A stretch of 7,229 nt of DNA, from the NCBI GenBank assembly GCA_937920335.1, contig CALGUT010000642.1:1-7229 (forward strand), in the 5' to 3' direction. Position 1 is the stretch's first letter. The number at the start of each line of letters is the position of its first letter. The position numbers and the translations under genes were made by a program. Shown in pieces: positions 7,193-7,229 of this stretch. Origin of the DNA: an uncultured Opitutales bacterium. GTDB taxonomy: Bacteria > Verrucomicrobiota > Verrucomicrobiia > Opitutales > UBA2995. The notes below the pieces were generated by a model, which did no database searches, was not told the origin of the DNA, and worked only from the letters and a program-made list of their open reading frames with translations.

Positions 7193-7221
7193 ATAATGCG
7201 GCGTTGTTCGGGTTACTTCAG
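7193..7221 (-). promoter_or_regulatory. Weak candidate promoter for the Dabb-domain gene
   Basis: On the minus strand, CTGAAG (7221-7216) and CATTAT (7198-7193) are separated by 17 bases, leaving a leader of about 30 bases before the ATG at 7157. The -35 matches the consensus at only three positions and the -10 at four. A TATACCT element occurs twice (7195-7189 and 7167-7161), so the true -10 could be elsewhere. Confidence 0.25.
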
Positions 7222-7229
7222 TTAAAAAT

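Noticed and set aside
7161..7195. Repeated AGGTATA (7161-7167 and 7189-7195) as a regulator site
   Set aside because: Two 7-base AT-rich copies next to a promoter are easily chance or overlapping -10-like elements; too short to claim as an operator.

Overview
The window reads as chromosomal DNA from a Gram-negative, probably marine or sediment, heterotroph of the Verrucomicrobiota/Planctomycetota/Lentisphaerota type. This is inferred from the gene mix: an exported formylglycine sulfatase, a ribose-type sugar ABC importer, an exported Dabb-domain protein and an AmpG-like transporter. Base composition is moderate. No start in the window has a good Shine-Dalgarno sequence, and two or three genes use non-ATG starts. 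The taxonomic placement is not proven. There is no tRNA, rRNA, CRISPR array, insertion sequence or phage gene, and no gene-free stretch exceeds about 200 bases.

Layout. (1) 1-1259, minus strand: a two-gene unit with a 180-residue protein carrying two CxxC pairs (717-1259). Thirty bases downstream is an MFS transporter of the AmpG/PAT type (1-686). It starts at GTG and runs off the left edge. (2) 1260-1364: a short divergent intergenic region with a candidate promoter and an imperfect inverted repeat. (3) 1365-2894, plus strand: a secreted type I sulfatase with the CxPxR maturation motif. (4) 2971-6579, minus strand: a complete ribose-type ABC importer in the order lipoprotein binding protein, double ATPase, permease. 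It is convergent with the sulfatase. (5) 6774-7157, minus strand: a small exported Dabb-domain protein, followed by a strong intrinsic terminator (6661-6697) that separates it from the importer.

How the genes may work together. The sulfatase would strip sulfate esters from an algal or host glycan outside the cytoplasm. The importer would capture a released monosaccharide or similar small ligand from the periplasm and carry it inward. This pairing is suggested only by adjacency. No glycoside hydrolase, sugar kinase, sulfatase-maturing enzyme or regulator lies in the window.

Most notable oddity. The sugar-binding lipoprotein has an intact signal peptide, lipobox and mature domain, but no ATG, GTG or TTG in frame between the upstream stop (6616-6618) and an ATG at 6414, which lies inside the mature domain. 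An ATC at 6579 sits exactly where an ATG would give a textbook lipoprotein start beginning MKTLI. I found no convincing evidence of a wholly new system.
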